Of a stretch of 33,138 bases of DNA, positions 7,457 through 15,516 are shown in pieces. The stretch's first letter is position 1. Every line of letters begins with the position of its first letter. Source of the DNA: JAPYTY01 sp036338435 (GTDB lineage Bacteria > Acidobacteriota > UBA6911 > RPQK01 > JADFOI01); assembly GCA_036338435.1 (NCBI GenBank), contig JAYZCG010000020.1, forward strand, positions 1 through 33,138, read 5' to 3'. Both the position numbers and the translations under genes were made by a program. The notes beneath the pieces are model-generated. The model was not told the DNA's origin and made no database searches. It worked only from the letters and a program-made list of their open reading frames with translations.

Positions 7457-8974
7457 CTAAGCTCTTGTGTAGTGATCCGCAATAATTCTTCGCGCTGCAA
7501 AGGCAGCAGTCGTGCAAACTGGGATGCACTTGTGTGCTAGGCATGCCCTAGGAATTACACTTCCATCACATATCAACAAATTCTCCACGTCGTGAGATTC
7601 AAAATGGGGATTCACAACTGATTCTTTGGGATCTGAGCCCGCTCGGCAGGTGCCAGTAGGATGTCCACCACGGAAGGATTTGGGGTTGTCCTGCTCAATG
7701 GATTTAGCTCCCATTTTATGGTGGATGTCCCTAATAATCTCTTGCGACCAGAGAAGGGTCTTAACATTAGTAGGGTCTGCGTACGGGTAGTCCGTACTTC
7801 CTGTAATGACATTAATTTTCCCCTTGACCATCGGAGTCAGGATACTTCCACGAATACCACCTACACGCTTAATTGCGTTACGCATGTAATCTTTGTGGGC
7901 TTGACCAAAACGAGGGGCGACACCGCGTAGGGCAGCTGTCTGTGGATAAGTTGGAAAGCTCATAAGTGTGTCCCGCATGCCAACAACGTTGTTGCCGTCA
8001 GCTGGGAATTCGGGCCAGAAGTAATGACCGTAATTGCCTGCTCCACGTTCTCTTTTCACATCAAAGTCGTACTCCGCCCAAACAGAGGTGCCAGGTTGAA
8101 TTTCTAGGTGGTCACCGATGTTGGAGTTGTGGACAAGGGTTTTGCTTCCCAGCTGGTCTTTGGGTCCATATCCAGAACGACCCAATAGGATGGGGGTTCC
8201 ATAGGCCCCACAGGAAACGAGCACTTTGTCGGCATATGCTTGATGAATTGTGCCATCTTGTTGTCGAAAGACGACTCCTCGCACAATACCCTTTTCTCCC
8301 TTCCTTTCAATCTCTACTTTTTCCACTTCCACATCAGGGATGAGTTTCACCCCATTTTTCTCAGCCCTTGCGACATAACCAAGTACGTTCGGCTTACTGT
8401 CGTGCCGACAAAAGTTACCGAGTCCACAGAGCCCACAGTAAATACAATTTTTGCGGCCAGTGGGTACATAACGAGGTTCTATTCCCATTGACTCGATTGT
8501 CTCTTTAAAAAGCATATTGCCAGGACTTTTCATTTCGTCAGGGATATCGCCGATATTAAACTCGCGGACGATTTCCTCGGCCGATTCCTTAAATTTGTCC
8601 TGGCTCCAATCTACGCCGCTTTCATTTATCCAGTGAGCATGATCCATTTCGTAGAGAGAATAAGCATTGTTACCCCAATGCATGGTACTCCCCCCCACCA
8701 TTTTGCATGCCTCAGGCCACGGCCAAACCCATCGGCCACTCTCATTGTGAGAGATGTTTGTGAACATGGATCGACGGGAAGGGACACCACGCCCGGGGTT
8801 GAGGGATCCCCTTAGGTAAGGGCCAGCTTCGAGCATAAGAATACTTAGTGGCTCTCCATCCCGGGCACGCACACCACGTTCGGCCACATGGGCAGCAATG
8901 ATGGAACCGGAAGTCCCTGCTCCCACGATGATCAGATCGTATCGGGCATTGTTATGTTGATCCTGCATCGGCAA
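7457..8974 (-). CDS. GMC-family FAD oxidoreductase
   Basis: This 505-aa flavoprotein resembles the large subunit of periplasmic sugar or polyol dehydrogenases. The N-terminal dinucleotide motif is G-A-G-T-S-G at about 18-23. G-G-S-T-M-H-W is at about 94-100. A cysteine cluster (C177, C180, C183, C189) is consistent with a small Fe-S or metal site seen in some relatives. The C-terminal catalytic region has H438 in G-G-H-P-T-G-T-C-R. The second conserved position, usually Asn-Pro or His, reads A-H-K-C-I-P with His481. There is no signal peptide, so export probably relies on the Tat partner encoded just downstream. A good AGGAGG precedes the ATG. The substrate is unknown, but neighbouring hydrolases suggest it oxidises an alcohol released by hydrolysis. 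Confidence 0.88.
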   Translation of the reverse strand: MPMQDQHNNARYDLIIVGAGTSGSIIAAHVAERGVRARDGEPLSILMLEAGPYLRGSLNPGRGVPSRRSMFTNISHNESGRWVWPWPEACKMVGGSTMHWGNNAYSLYEMDHAHWINESGVDWSQDKFKESAEEIVREFNIGDIPDEMKSPGNMLFKETIESMGIEPRYVPTGRKNCIYCGLCGLGNFCRHDSKPNVLGYVARAEKNGVKLIPDVEVEKVEIERKGEKGIVRGVVFRQQDGTIHQAYADKVLVSCGAYGTPILLGRSGYGPKDQLGSKTLVHNSNIGDHLEIQPGTSVWAEYDFDVKRERGAGNYGHYFWPEFPADGNNVVGMRDTLMSFPTYPQTAALRGVAPRFGQAHKDYMRNAIKRVGGIRGSILTPMVKGKINVITGSTDYPYADPTNVKTLLWSQEIIRDIHHKMGAKSIEQDNPKSFRGGHPTGTCRAGSDPKESVVNPHFESHDVENLLICDGSVIPRACLAHKCIPVCTTAAFAARRIIADHYTRA

Positions 8975-9082
8975 AAGCCTCCTGGTAATGTTACTAGAAT
9001 GCCAGTTTTTAACCGCCTTGTGAAGTTAGATTTTTCAAGCTTGCCATCGTTCTTGTCGTAGAATTGCCATGAATTCCATATA

Positions 9083-10468
9083 CTACTTCACCCATTGTCG
9101 GGAATATTCTTCAAAATACCCCCCCATAATAGCGTCATGCCACATCTTTACCACTGCCGGAGCCACACCCATGGGTAATCCCTCCTCCGGTCGGGTCCAC
9201 CCGTGATAGCCAGCATCAAATTGGGTAAGAGTGACTTTAGGAGCGGGTTCCATGGCCGCAAAAGCAGGAAGAACTGTTTGGCTATAACCCTCATAGGTAT
9301 GATCCTTGCTGTACTTGCTGATGCTATAGAGCACTGGAGGAACTGGTTTAACTCCTTCTCCGGATAGCTCTCGTGCATACCCTAAGTACTGGTTAACCAG
9401 TTGGTCTGTCTTATCCCCACTCAGGTTTAAGCGTCGGGCGGTATCTCGTGCTGCTTCCGTCAAAGCTTCAACTCCATTGAGGTGGACCGGGTATTCGGCC
9501 TTGAATTGCGGACTGGTAGTTCCTCGTTGCCAGATTGCAAACACATCTTCCATGAGCATAGGAAGTCGCTTAAGGGCTTCTGGACCTTCGGTCTTCAATA
9601 TTTCAGCGCCCTGGTACATGGCTCTAAGACGCCAGGTAAAGATAGTCAGACACTGGAATGGGTTTTCCCATTTGTAGCCTATAAGACGCGAGTAGATGTA
9701 GCCAAAGGGAGAGTTCTCCATCCCAAGGACGCCGGTAATATTAGGGACTCGCTGGGTTAGCATAAAGGAAAAGGGACCTCCGGTGGAGCCCCCGTGGATG
9801 TAGATGGAATATTCCCCTTCTGGCAGGTGTCTTCTCATCAGATCCTTGCCCGCTTCCTCAAAGGCTACTGGCCACCCTGCCATACGGTGGTAAAACTCGG
9901 TGTCTTCCTTAGCACAGGCCAAGATAACGGTGCCATAGCGGTCCATCATGGACTTGTCTTCCACCACTTCATATTGATCCGGGGTAATGAGCTTATCCTT
10001 GTTCCAAATGGGCATTCTGACAGTCCCATCTGGATTGATGGTGTCTCCCGGCCAATTGCGACTCGCATCCAGTAAATACAATCGCCCCGGGTAACTCATG
10101 CTGACTACCTTGAAACCAAACTTGCCGGCTAGCATTCGTGCTAGTTCATCTCTGGATCGATGATCACTGGCGCCCCCGTGAAGTATGAAGACTCCAATCT
10201 TGTTGCCGTCCGGACCAGTTGGAATCCTGGAAATATCTTCAGGCTCATAGACCATCGCACCCATGTCCCAGTCCATCTCCAAGGCCCGGATTCGAAAAAT
10301 ATCTTCCTCGACCCGTAACGGAAGGGTGGGCATAGTCAGAATTGTCTGTGAATCTGAGAGAATCTCTTCACGAGAAATGACGGAGGAGGGGCTCCAATCT
10401 GCAGGAAGAGCAGAAAGATTGATTGTCAATGCAAACAAGCCAGCAAAGGGGATTAATATTCTCAGCAT
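9083..10468 (-). CDS. Secreted alpha/beta hydrolase, paralogue B
   Basis: This 461-aa homologue of hydrolases A and C has a signal peptide (about 1-23), an H-G-G-A-S-D-H oxyanion region, and a late His in G-Y-H-G-W-T-R-P. Its nucleophile elbow reads G-G-S-T-G-G, where A and C have G-H-S-T-G-G, so GxSxG is kept but the neighbour of Ser differs. The sequence is a mosaic: residues before the elbow match C almost exactly over about 114 codons, while the part just after matches A. No Shine-Dalgarno sequence is seen before the ATG at 10468. Its promoter region is shared divergently with the TonB-dependent receptor, which suggests joint control. It is probably periplasmic. The substrate is unknown. 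Confidence 0.87.
   Translation of the reverse strand: MLRILIPFAGLFALTINLSALPADWSPSSVISREEILSDSQTILTMPTLPLRVEEDIFRIRALEMDWDMGAMVYEPEDISRIPTGPDGNKIGVFILHGGASDHRSRDELARMLAGKFGFKVVSMSYPGRLYLLDASRNWPGDTINPDGTVRMPIWNKDKLITPDQYEVVEDKSMMDRYGTVILACAKEDTEFYHRMAGWPVAFEEAGKDLMRRHLPEGEYSIYIHGGSTGGPFSFMLTQRVPNITGVLGMENSPFGYIYSRLIGYKWENPFQCLTIFTWRLRAMYQGAEILKTEGPEALKRLPMLMEDVFAIWQRGTTSPQFKAEYPVHLNGVEALTEAARDTARRLNLSGDKTDQLVNQYLGYARELSGEGVKPVPPVLYSISKYSKDHTYEGYSQTVLPAFAAMEPAPKVTLTQFDAGYHGWTRPEEGLPMGVAPAVVKMWHDAIMGGYFEEYSRQWVK
9791..10132 (-). repeat. Near-identical 342-bp segment shared with hydrolase C
   Basis: This part of hydrolase B aligns without gaps to 14389-14730 of hydrolase C. By manual comparison about 29 of 342 positions differ, nearly all at third codon positions. 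The flanks of the two genes are visibly more divergent. It is probably a recent recombination or gene-conversion tract. Confidence 0.75.
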
Positions 10469-10515
10469 AATTTATTGAGTCTATCAGCCACCCGTCGGGA
10501 AACAAAATGTAAACG

Positions 10516-10542
10516 ATTATAGGTCCCATAATCAGCTGTCAA
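10516..10542 (-). promoter_or_regulatory. Promoter of hydrolase B with perfect -35 and -10 hexamers
   Basis: On the minus strand TTGACA (10537-10542) and TATAAT (10516-10521) both match consensus exactly, but the spacer is 15 bases, shorter than the usual 16-18. The predicted start near 10509 leaves a leader of about 41 bases. Short spacing with perfect hexamers suggests moderate or regulated activity. Confidence 0.5.
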
Positions 10543-10630
10543 TTAAGATTTGAGCAAAACGGTCTATTGAGTATTTGACAGAGGAATCTTGTTGAAGAGG
10601 GCAGCACATTTTTCAGTTGGGTTCTGATTC

Positions 10631-10668
10631 TTGACTTTGGACAAGCAGTTTAGGAAAATCAGTATAAC
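10631..10668 (+). promoter_or_regulatory. Possible promoter region of the TonB-dependent receptor
   Basis: TTGACT at 10631-10636 is followed by GAAAAT at 10654-10659 (17-base spacer), and TATAAC lies at 10663-10668. Either could be the -10 element. The TATAAC would lack a well-spaced -35. The region sits about 50-85 bases before the receptor ATG. Confidence 0.35.
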
Positions 10669-10673
10669 GATCC

Positions 10674-10688
10674 GTCCCAGCCTGGGAC
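10674..10688. promoter_or_regulatory. Perfect 15-bp palindrome between promoter and receptor start
   Basis: GTCCCAG at 10674-10680 and CTGGGAC at 10682-10688 form a perfect 7-bp inverted repeat around one central base. It lies just downstream of the putative -10 elements and about 28 bases before the ATG. The position suits a repressor operator. A one-base loop makes an RNA hairpin unlikely. Confidence 0.4.
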
Positions 10689-10716
10689 AGTATTTATGCT
10701 TTTTAGGAGGTTTCTG

Positions 10717-13700
10717 ATGTACAAGACAAAAAAACTTGTTTTAGTCCTGGTGACTTTAACCATGTGCTCCATGTCCTGGACTGTAGGTCAAACCACTACA
10801 GCTAGTTTGGCAGGGACCATAACAGATGAAACGGAAGCCGTCCTTCCCGGCGTTGAGATTGTGGTGACCAATATGGGCACCAACGCCACCCGAACCTCTA
10901 TCAGCGGTGATTCAGGAGGGTATAGGGTGAGTGATCTAGCTCCCGGAGACTACGAAATCGAAGCTCAGTTGCCTGGTTTCCAAACCGCAGTTCGTTCCGG
11001 CATTCAATTGACAGTGGGACGCAGCGCCACTCTGAACATGACTCTGAGCGTGGGCCAGGTAACAGAGCGAGTGGTGGTTACTGGCGATGCTCCTTTGGTG
11101 GATACCTTAACTTCAACTCTGCGGGGTCTAGTGGATGAGAAAACGATTCAGGATCTTCCGCTCAACGGTAGGAGTTTCGAGCAGCTAGCGATGCTTCAAG
11201 CCGGCGTTGTCGCCTACTATGGTCAGGGAGATCCGACCGGGACTGGCATAACGGGAAGTGGCCAGAGGATGTCGGTGGGTGGAGCCCGGCCTACCTCCAA
11301 CAATTTCATGATGGATGGAACCAACATCCAGTCCACCTCTAGTGCCACGCCCGGTAGTGTGGCTGGCGGTGTTAACCTTGGAGTGGAGGCGATCAGAGAG
11401 TTTGAGGTTTTGACTAGTACCTACGATGCCACCTATGGACGAAATGCAGGTGCCGTGATCAACGTAGTGACGAAAAGTGGCACCAATGAAATCCACGGGA
11501 GCATCTTCGAATTTCACCGCAACAGTGCTTTTGATGCCAAGAACTTCTTTGATAGGGTGGGTGAGAAGATTCCTGACTTTAATAGAAATCAATACGGGTT
11601 TTCCCTTGGGGGCCCGATCATCAAGGACAAGGTTTTCTTATTCGGCAGTTATGAAGGTTTCCGAGAACGACTCGGATTATCTGCTGTCGCGACCGTACCC
11701 ACGGCAAACGGACGACAGGGAATCGGAGTGGGCCCCGGAGGCACAGATCTTACAGTCAATCCTGGGGTGGTTAAGTACATGGCTCTTTATCCCCTACCCA
11801 ATGGGCGCGATTTTGGGGATGGAACAGGAGAATACCTGAGTTCTCCCAACCGAGCCCTAGATGAGGACTACGTAGTGGTGCGTTATGACCACATTATATC
11901 GGATGCGGATTCCCTATTTGTCCGCTACACTTGTTCCTGCGCAGGCCTGCGGACCTCACCCAGTAGTGTAGGGATATACAACGGATTTAACGAGTCGCGT
12001 CGCCAGTATGTAACCATCGAAGAGAAGCACATCTTTTCACCCGGAGCTTTGAACACGTTCCGGTTTGGCCTTAATCGTTCCTACGATTCTGGTACCGATG
12101 AAGTGGCAGATTCCTCATTAGAGTTGATTCCTGGAACGGAACGATTTCTTCTCAATTTCTCGTCTCAGGTAACCGGAGGATCTGCCAGTCTGACCAGTGT
12201 TGGACCCGGTGGTTTCGGATCCTTCGCTTGGAACTCCTTTCAGTTTGGAAATGATTTCCACTACAACAAGGGGCGCAATTCGGTCCGTGTAGGCGTGTCG
12301 CTTGATCGTATTCAGCACAACTTCACCAATGCCTCCTTTTACGGGGGGCGCTACAGCTTTAATGACTTCCCATCATTCGTTGTGGGAAAGGCCCGTACCT
12401 TTCAAGGGTATTTACCAGGCAGTAATATCTTTCGAGGAATGCGTTCTACTTTGATTGGCTTTTACGTTCAAGATGATTTCAGGTGGAATTCTAAGCTGAC
12501 ATTGAATCTGGGGTTTCGCTTCGAAATGATGACCGAGCCCAGCGAGGTGAATGGAGTTCAAAGCCAGTTGAAGAACGTTCTCGATCCCGATGTGACAGTT
12601 GGGTTACCGTACTTCAACCGTCCAACTCCTGTCCTGCATCCTCGAATCGGCATAGCCTGGGATATCCGGGGCGATGGGAAAACATCATTGCGTGTTGGAG
12701 CAGGGATGTTTAACGATACGCTGGCAGGGAGCTTTTGGGTCAACTCGGCTGTCAATTCACGACCCTTCTATGTAGTGGGAACCCAAAGAAATCCCGATCC
12801 GTCTGTCTTTCCTAATGGCTACAGTCTGATAAAAGGGGGCGGAAAGTTAAGTATCATTCGCAATACTCCCGATGCTCAGTTGCCAACTCGGATGCAGTGG
12901 AACGTGACCCTACAGCAGGAACTTTTCCCTGATACCGTCTTAACCGTTGCTTACACCGGGGCAGTAGGGAGGCACCATGTCCGAACCGGAGAAGCCAACA
13001 CCGCCTACCCCACCGGTACGGTTAATGGCAAGCCGGTATGGTGCACGGATCCGGGAGCTGGATGTATATCAAATAAGAAGCCCTCTAACAAACGGAGAAA
13101 TCCCAACTTTGGCTACCTTCTTACCCACAACACTGATGCTAATAGTCGATATAATTCTCTCCAAGTGACTCTCAGAAAAAGATATAGCCATGGGCTGCAG
13201 TTTCTGGGTTCCTACACATGGGGACACAGTATAGATGCCGGTTCACAGCAGTGGGGTTCTGAAGGAAGAAATAATCCTCAGAATAGTACGCTTCTTTCTG
13301 ATCGCAAATTTGACATGGGGGATTCCATCTTCGATGTTCGAAACAGTTTTTCGTTTAATGCTATTTATGAACTTCCCTTTGCCAACAATCTAGATGGGGC
13401 TGCGAAGCATATTTTAGGTGGATGGGAGGTCAATTCGATTTTAGTCCTTTCCGGTGGAAATCCGACTACTATTATCACCGGATTTAATCGTTCTCGTTCT
13501 GTTGACACCCGCAATCCTGACCGTCCCAATCTGAAATCTGGATTTAGTGCTAATCCCAATAGTGGATCTTCCTCCGGGTGTGGAAAAATAAAGGCTGGGA
13601 CTCAATTGGGTACTCCCGACCTGTGGTTTGATCCGTGTGCCTTTGAACTGCCTCTGGAAGGAACGCTCGGGGATTTAGGTCGTTCCACTGTACGAGGTCA

Positions 13701-13929
13701 GGGAGTTGTCCAGTTGGATTTTGGTCTGTCCAAGAGATTTGAAATCAAGGAAGGAATTGGAGGTCAGTTTCGAGCTGAGGTGTTTAATATCATCAACCGT
13801 GCCAACTTTGCTCACCCTAGCGCCTCCATCTTCACTAGTAGTGGAGGCCGTCGTGGCAATACAGGCCGGATCAGCCGCACGGTGACTACCTCACGCCAAA
13901 TACAATTCGCTTTGAAGTTTACGTTCTGA
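10717..13929 (+). CDS. TonB-dependent receptor with N-terminal carboxypeptidase-regulatory-like domain
   Basis: This 1070-aa outer-membrane receptor is of the large Oar/CarboxypepD_reg type common in Acidobacteriota. It has a signal peptide (about 1-25), a beta-sandwich domain (about 30-110), a plug domain starting near V-V-V-T-G-D-A-P with D-L-P-L-N-G-R-S, and a long beta-barrel ending in F-A-L-K-F-T-F, a normal barrel-assembly signal. The frame is open from an ATG at 10696, but the strong AGGAGG at 10705-10710 sits six bases before the ATG at 10717, so that start is chosen. Late in the barrel is L-W-F-D-P-C-A-F, a typical family motif. It is flanked by hydrolases B and C, so it likely imports or binds a product or substrate of these enzymes. 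A strong terminator follows. Confidence 0.92.
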   Translation: MYKTKKLVLVLVTLTMCSMSWTVGQTTTASLAGTITDETEAVLPGVEIVVTNMGTNATRTSISGDSGGYRVSDLAPGDYEIEAQLPGFQTAVRSGIQLTVGRSATLNMTLSVGQVTERVVVTGDAPLVDTLTSTLRGLVDEKTIQDLPLNGRSFEQLAMLQAGVVAYYGQGDPTGTGITGSGQRMSVGGARPTSNNFMMDGTNIQSTSSATPGSVAGGVNLGVEAIREFEVLTSTYDATYGRNAGAVINVVTKSGTNEIHGSIFEFHRNSAFDAKNFFDRVGEKIPDFNRNQYGFSLGGPIIKDKVFLFGSYEGFRERLGLSAVATVPTANGRQGIGVGPGGTDLTVNPGVVKYMALYPLPNGRDFGDGTGEYLSSPNRALDEDYVVVRYDHIISDADSLFVRYTCSCAGLRTSPSSVGIYNGFNESRRQYVTIEEKHIFSPGALNTFRFGLNRSYDSGTDEVADSSLELIPGTERFLLNFSSQVTGGSASLTSVGPGGFGSFAWNSFQFGNDFHYNKGRNSVRVGVSLDRIQHNFTNASFYGGRYSFNDFPSFVVGKARTFQGYLPGSNIFRGMRSTLIGFYVQDDFRWNSKLTLNLGFRFEMMTEPSEVNGVQSQLKNVLDPDVTVGLPYFNRPTPVLHPRIGIAWDIRGDGKTSLRVGAGMFNDTLAGSFWVNSAVNSRPFYVVGTQRNPDPSVFPNGYSLIKGGGKLSIIRNTPDAQLPTRMQWNVTLQQELFPDTVLTVAYTGAVGRHHVRTGEANTAYPTGTVNGKPVWCTDPGAGCISNKKPSNKRRNPNFGYLLTHNTDANSRYNSLQVTLRKRYSHGLQFLGSYTWGHSIDAGSQQWGSEGRNNPQNSTLLSDRKFDMGDSIFDVRNSFSFNAIYELPFANNLDGAAKHILGGWEVNSILVLSGGNPTTIITGFNRSRSVDTRNPDRPNLKSGFSANPNSGSSSGCGKIKAGTQLGTPDLWFDPCAFELPLEGTLGDLGRSTVRGQGVVQLDFGLSKRFEIKEGIGGQFRAEVFNIINRANFAHPSASIFTSSGGRRGNTGRISRTVTTSRQIQFALKFTF

Positions 13930-13960
13930 TCAAGTCGGGTTGAACCCTACGGATGATTTA

Positions 13961-13998
13961 GCGGGAAACGCGCAATCGATGCGTTTCCCGCTTTTTTT
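13961..13998 (+). terminator. Rho-independent terminator after the receptor
   Basis: GCGGGAAACGC at 13961-13971 pairs perfectly with GCGTTTCCCGC at 13981-13991 (11 bp, 9-base loop), followed by seven T residues at 13992-13998. It ends the receptor transcript and separates it from hydrolase C, whose start is about 50 bases further on. Confidence 0.9.
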
Positions 13999-14049
13999 AT
14001 TTGTGACTTGTGTGCTCTAATCTTGATAATCATCAAGGAGGTTGTACTT

Positions 14050-15417
14050 ATGGCAAGAAAGATTGGACTGATTGTCCTGTCGTTTGTGCTCTGTTCTTTT
14101 ACCAGTCTGGTGCTCGCTACGGATTGGAATCCACCCCATGAGGTTTCCCGTGAGAGGATTCTTGAGGGCTCTAAGGAGATCTTGTCCCTCCCCGATATTC
14201 CATTGGAGGTCAGAGAAGAGATCTTCAAGATCCGTACGTTGGGAATGGATTGGGACATGGGTGCCATGGTTTATGAGCCTGAAGATTCAGTCCAGATTCC
14301 GGTGGGCCCGGATGGGAAAAAGCTGGGCGCTTTCCTGCTTCATGGAGGATCAGGAGATCACCGCTCTAAAGACGATGTGGCGCGCCTACTAGCCGGCAAG
14401 TTTGGGTTTAAGGTAGTCAGCATGAGTTATCCGGGGCGATTGTATCTGCTGGATGCGAGTCGTAATTGGCCGGGAGACACTATCAACCCAGATGGGACTG
14501 TCAGAATGCCTATTTGGAACAAGGATAAGCTCATTACCTCGGATCAATATGAGGTGGTGGAAGATAAGTCTATGATGGAACGCTATGGCACCGTTATCTT
14601 AGCCTGTGCTAAGGAAGGCACCGAATTTTACCACCGTATGGCAGGGTGGCCAATGGCCTTTGAAGAAGCGGGTAAGGACCTGATGAGAAGACACCTGCCA
14701 GAGGGAGAATATTCTATCTACGTACATGGCCATTCGACTGGTGGACCCTTTGCCTTCATGCTTGCCCAGAGAGTCGAAAATATTGCCGGCATCATTGGAA
14801 TGGAGAGCTCTCCCTTTGGATACATTTACGCTCAGCAAGTCAACCAGCATTGGCATCTGCCTTTCAATTGTCTCAAGATCAGAACTTGGCGTGATGTGGC
14901 TCGTTATGCGGGTCCGGAAGCGCTAGGTGCGGAGGGACCTGAAGCCTTACTCCATTTGCCCATGTTGATGGAGCAGGTCTTCGAAAGCTGGTCTAAAGGA
15001 ACCAAGAACCCACTTTTCAAAGCCGAGTATCCAGTCCACCTCAATGGGGTGGGGGCCTTGAGATTGGCGGCAAAGGCCACGGCACAGCGACTGGAGATGA
15101 ACTCTCAGGAAACAGATGACCTGGTTCGTCGCTTCGGAAATTATACCCGGGAGCTCTCCGATGAGGGAGATAGACCCTTTCCCCCGGCCATCCTAGGTAC
15201 GGCTCAGACTAGCCGCGACCATACTCTAGAAATCTACAAAAATATTGTGCTGCCTATATTCGCAGCCATGCAACCGGCCCCCAAAGTCCATTGGGTTCCT
15301 TTTAGATTAGGGGTCCATAGTTACAGTCAACCAGAGCAGGATCTGCCTATGGGAGTAGCCCCAGCCGTGGCCCAGCTGTGGTACGAAGCCATTATGGAGG
15401 GGTACTTTATACAGTAG
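14050..15417 (+). CDS. Secreted alpha/beta hydrolase, paralogue C
   Basis: This 455-aa homologue of hydrolases A and B has a signal peptide (about 1-22), H-G-G-S-G-D-H, the nucleophile elbow G-H-S-T-G-G-P-F-A-F and a late His in G-V-H-S-Y-S-Q-P. The frame is open to a TTG at 14008, but AAGGAGG at 14035-14041 sets the ATG at 14050 as start. It directly follows the receptor terminator, so it has either its own promoter or read-through expression. It is convergent with the amidohydrolase gene. Substitutions near the acid region (T-S-R-D-H-T-L-E-I-Y where A has K-S-K-D-H-T-Y-E-G-Y) suggest a different substrate preference from A and B. The specific function is unknown. Confidence 0.88.
   Translation: MARKIGLIVLSFVLCSFTSLVLATDWNPPHEVSRERILEGSKEILSLPDIPLEVREEIFKIRTLGMDWDMGAMVYEPEDSVQIPVGPDGKKLGAFLLHGGSGDHRSKDDVARLLAGKFGFKVVSMSYPGRLYLLDASRNWPGDTINPDGTVRMPIWNKDKLITSDQYEVVEDKSMMERYGTVILACAKEGTEFYHRMAGWPMAFEEAGKDLMRRHLPEGEYSIYVHGHSTGGPFAFMLAQRVENIAGIIGMESSPFGYIYAQQVNQHWHLPFNCLKIRTWRDVARYAGPEALGAEGPEALLHLPMLMEQVFESWSKGTKNPLFKAEYPVHLNGVGALRLAAKATAQRLEMNSQETDDLVRRFGNYTRELSDEGDRPFPPAILGTAQTSRDHTLEIYKNIVLPIFAAMQPAPKVHWVPFRLGVHSYSQPEQDLPMGVAPAVAQLWYEAIMEGYFIQ
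14389..14730 (+). repeat. Near-identical 342-bp segment shared with hydrolase B
   Basis: This is the partner of 9791-10132 in opposite orientation. The two are about 91-92% identical by manual count, whereas the remainder of the genes is much less alike. Inverted placement 4.6 kb apart makes it a possible substrate for inversion of the receptor segment. Confidence 0.75.
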
Positions 15418-15447
15418 AAGCACCGTCGTGATTTTGCCTGGTTGCCC

Positions 15448-15478
15448 TGTAGTGGCCGCTCCATCAGCGGCCACTACA
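15448..15478. repeat. Perfect 13-bp stem-loop between convergent genes
   Basis: TGTAGTGGCCGCT at 15448-15460 and AGCGGCCACTACA at 15466-15478 pair perfectly around a 5-base loop. It sits 30 bases after hydrolase C and 38 before the end of the amidohydrolase gene. Neither strand has a T-run after the stem, so it is not a classical terminator, but it could block transcription from both sides or be a REP-type element. Confidence 0.6.
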
Positions 15479-15516
15479 AAATGGGGAAGAGGTATCTGCT
15501 ATGTTCCCCTACTTTC

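Noticed and set aside
7661..8491. Open frames of 80-125 codons on the plus strand opposite the GMC gene
   Set aside because: They overlap a clear conserved gene, are rich in Cys, His and Arg, and show no domain or ribosome site.
10696..10716. Receptor start at the upstream ATG 10696
   Set aside because: AGGAGG at 10705-10710 lies inside this extension and is correctly spaced for the ATG at 10717.
13992..14030. Promoter TTGTGA-N18-GATAAT for hydrolase C
   Set aside because: Transcription would start inside the ribosome site at about 14037, so the site is not convincing.
14008..14049. Hydrolase C start at TTG 14008
   Set aside because: AAGGAGG at 14035-14041 points to ATG 14050, which also begins a regular signal peptide.
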